NCBI GenBank assembly: GCA_002683535.1
Contig: NYTO01000030.1
Location: 7,169-14,799 of the forward strand
Direction of reading: 5' to 3'
From: SAR116 cluster bacterium
Lineage (GTDB): Bacteria > Pseudomonadota > Alphaproteobacteria > Puniceispirillales > Puniceispirillaceae
DNA: 7,631 bases
Shown: positions 6,979-7,631 of the stretch, piece after piece
Layout of the letters: each line of letters begins with the position of its first letter
How positions within the stretch are numbered: position 1 is the stretch's first letter
Notes under the pieces: model-generated
The model's input: only the letters and a program-made list of their open reading frames with translations
What the model was told of the DNA's origin: nothing
Database searches by the model: none
Translations under genes and position numbers: made by a program

Positions 6979-7020
6979 GCCGGGCAGGCATTTCAACCGG
7001 GTTTACATCTGGTCGGCCTG

Positions 7021-7043
7021 GTGCTGGCAGCACTAGCCAGCAT
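7021..7043. other. hairpin across the convergent gene ends
   Basis: TGCTGGC (7022-7028) and GCCAGCA (7036-7042) form a perfect 7-bp stem with a 7-base loop that contains the FMN reductase stop codon (7033-7035). It lies between convergent genes, where a bidirectional terminator would be expected, but neither strand shows a T-run after it. The 54-base gap has no better terminator. Confidence 0.3.
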
Positions 7044-7593
7044 GGGTAACAAGACGCTGTATCAGGGCATTCAACCCTTGTACCTGCTGTTTATCACTCA
7101 GCTCGCCATTGTCTGAAAATGCCTGCGCAGCATTGCCAATGCTGGCAAAGCCCGGCACCGGCACCATGCCAAGTTCGCATACCGCATTACGCAGCCTTGG
7201 AATGACGCGCACCCCGCCAAGCCGCCCCGGACTGGAGGCCATCAGCGCCACCGGTTTGCCTTGAAAGACTGCCCCAAAATCGTCGGTTGGTGACGGGCGC
7301 GACGCCCAGCAGAACATGTTGAGCAAGATCGGCGTCATCCCGCCATTATATTCGGGTGTGGCAAGGCACAGCGCATCATGCGTGGCAACAAGCCGGCGAA
7401 AATCCAGCACCCCCTGCGGAATGCCGTCACTATCCTCAATATCAGCGTTGTAGAGCGGCGCTTCATAATCGGCGAGATCGACCATTGTCGACTTGCCGCC
7501 ATGACGTGCCACTGCGAGGCCCGCCGCAGCGGCAAGTCGCCTGGAAAACGCCCCGCGCCGGACTGAACCGGCAAACAAAAGAACGGATGTCAT
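7033..7593 (-). CDS. NADPH-dependent FMN reductase family flavoprotein, 186 aa
   Basis: This is a small cytosolic flavodoxin-fold protein of the NADPH-dependent FMN reductase family (the chromate/azo/quinone reductase group), which binds FMN and passes electrons from NAD(P)H to flavin, quinones or other acceptors. The FMN-phosphate loop is seen at residues 9-20 (GSVRRGAFSRRL). The typical TPEYNGG motif is at 79-85, followed by the WASRP segment at 96-100, and SPGRLGG at 121-127 contacts the flavin. Length (about 180-190) is standard and the protein looks intact. Many relatives have LKNAIDW where this one has LLNMFCW, a local variation of unknown effect. The ATG at 7593 has a modest GTGGGA about 9 bases upstream. 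It ends in TAG, converges on the exported-protein gene, and shows no clear functional tie to the glyoxylate genes. Confidence 0.92.
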   Translation of the reverse strand: MTSVLLFAGSVRRGAFSRRLAAAAGLAVARHGGKSTMVDLADYEAPLYNADIEDSDGIPQGVLDFRRLVATHDALCLATPEYNGGMTPILLNMFCWASRPSPTDDFGAVFQGKPVALMASSPGRLGGVRVIPRLRNAVCELGMVPVPGFASIGNAAQAFSDNGELSDKQQVQGLNALIQRLVTHAG

Positions 7594-7631
7594 ATCTGTT
7601 ATCCCACAAGACGCGGACAGTTAAGGTCCTG

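Noticed and set aside
6142..6996. Long open frame (284 codons, -) opposite the exported-protein gene
   Set aside because: It almost exactly mirrors the plus-strand gene. The plus strand has the signal peptide and coherent protein composition, whereas the minus-strand product is rich in His, Arg and Cys and looks like a shadow. I cannot exclude it with full certainty.

Overview
The window is a stretch of bacterial chromosome, most likely from an alphaproteobacterium. It is moderately GC-rich and tightly packed. It carries an isocitrate lyase, a short-chain-fatty-acid-type (RamB/ScfR/PrpR-like) regulator, a serine/aspartate-glyoxylate class V aminotransferase and a UPF0261 protein, a combination common in that class. 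The species cannot be named from this sequence alone. I see no tRNA, rRNA, CRISPR array, insertion sequence or phage gene.

Layout from left to right. (1) 3-257 (+): C-terminal end of a UPF0261/Tm-1-like ATP-binding protein, cut by the window edge. (2) 272-1902 (-): aceA (isocitrate lyase) followed 59 bases later by a small gene of unknown function, probably one transcript. (3) 1903-2090: the aceA control region, with a plausible promoter, a perfect 9-bp-arm AT-rich palindrome just upstream of its -35, and a hairpin in the 5' leader. (4) 2091-3497 (-): a RamB/ScfR-family regulator whose frame is intact over 468 codons except for one in-frame TAG at codon 346. The stop cuts off the Cys-rich acyl-CoA-sensing domain. 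(5) 3498-3713: a divergent control region with a candidate operator and an unusual Shine-Dalgarno/tetraloop hairpin. (6) 3714-6119 (+): the glyoxylate aminotransferase and a fold-type-II PLP dehydratase, separated by 195 bases holding a 20-bp hairpin rich in G-U pairs. (7) 6160-6978 (+): an unrecognised exported protein. (8) 7033-7593 (-): an NADPH-dependent FMN reductase, convergent with (7).

The central genes share a theme. AceA splits isocitrate into succinate and glyoxylate. The aminotransferase uses glyoxylate as amino acceptor, giving glycine. The dehydratase would deaminate a beta-hydroxy amino acid such as serine, threonine or 3-hydroxyaspartate. Regulators of the RamB/PrpR family control aceA and propionate/acetate genes elsewhere. 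The locus therefore reads as a C2/glyoxylate assimilation island. Part of it resembles the beta-hydroxyaspartate cycle, but the aldolase and iminosuccinate reductase of that cycle are not here. The most interesting points are the single amber codon in the regulator and three RNA-level structures at or near the starts of the metabolic genes.
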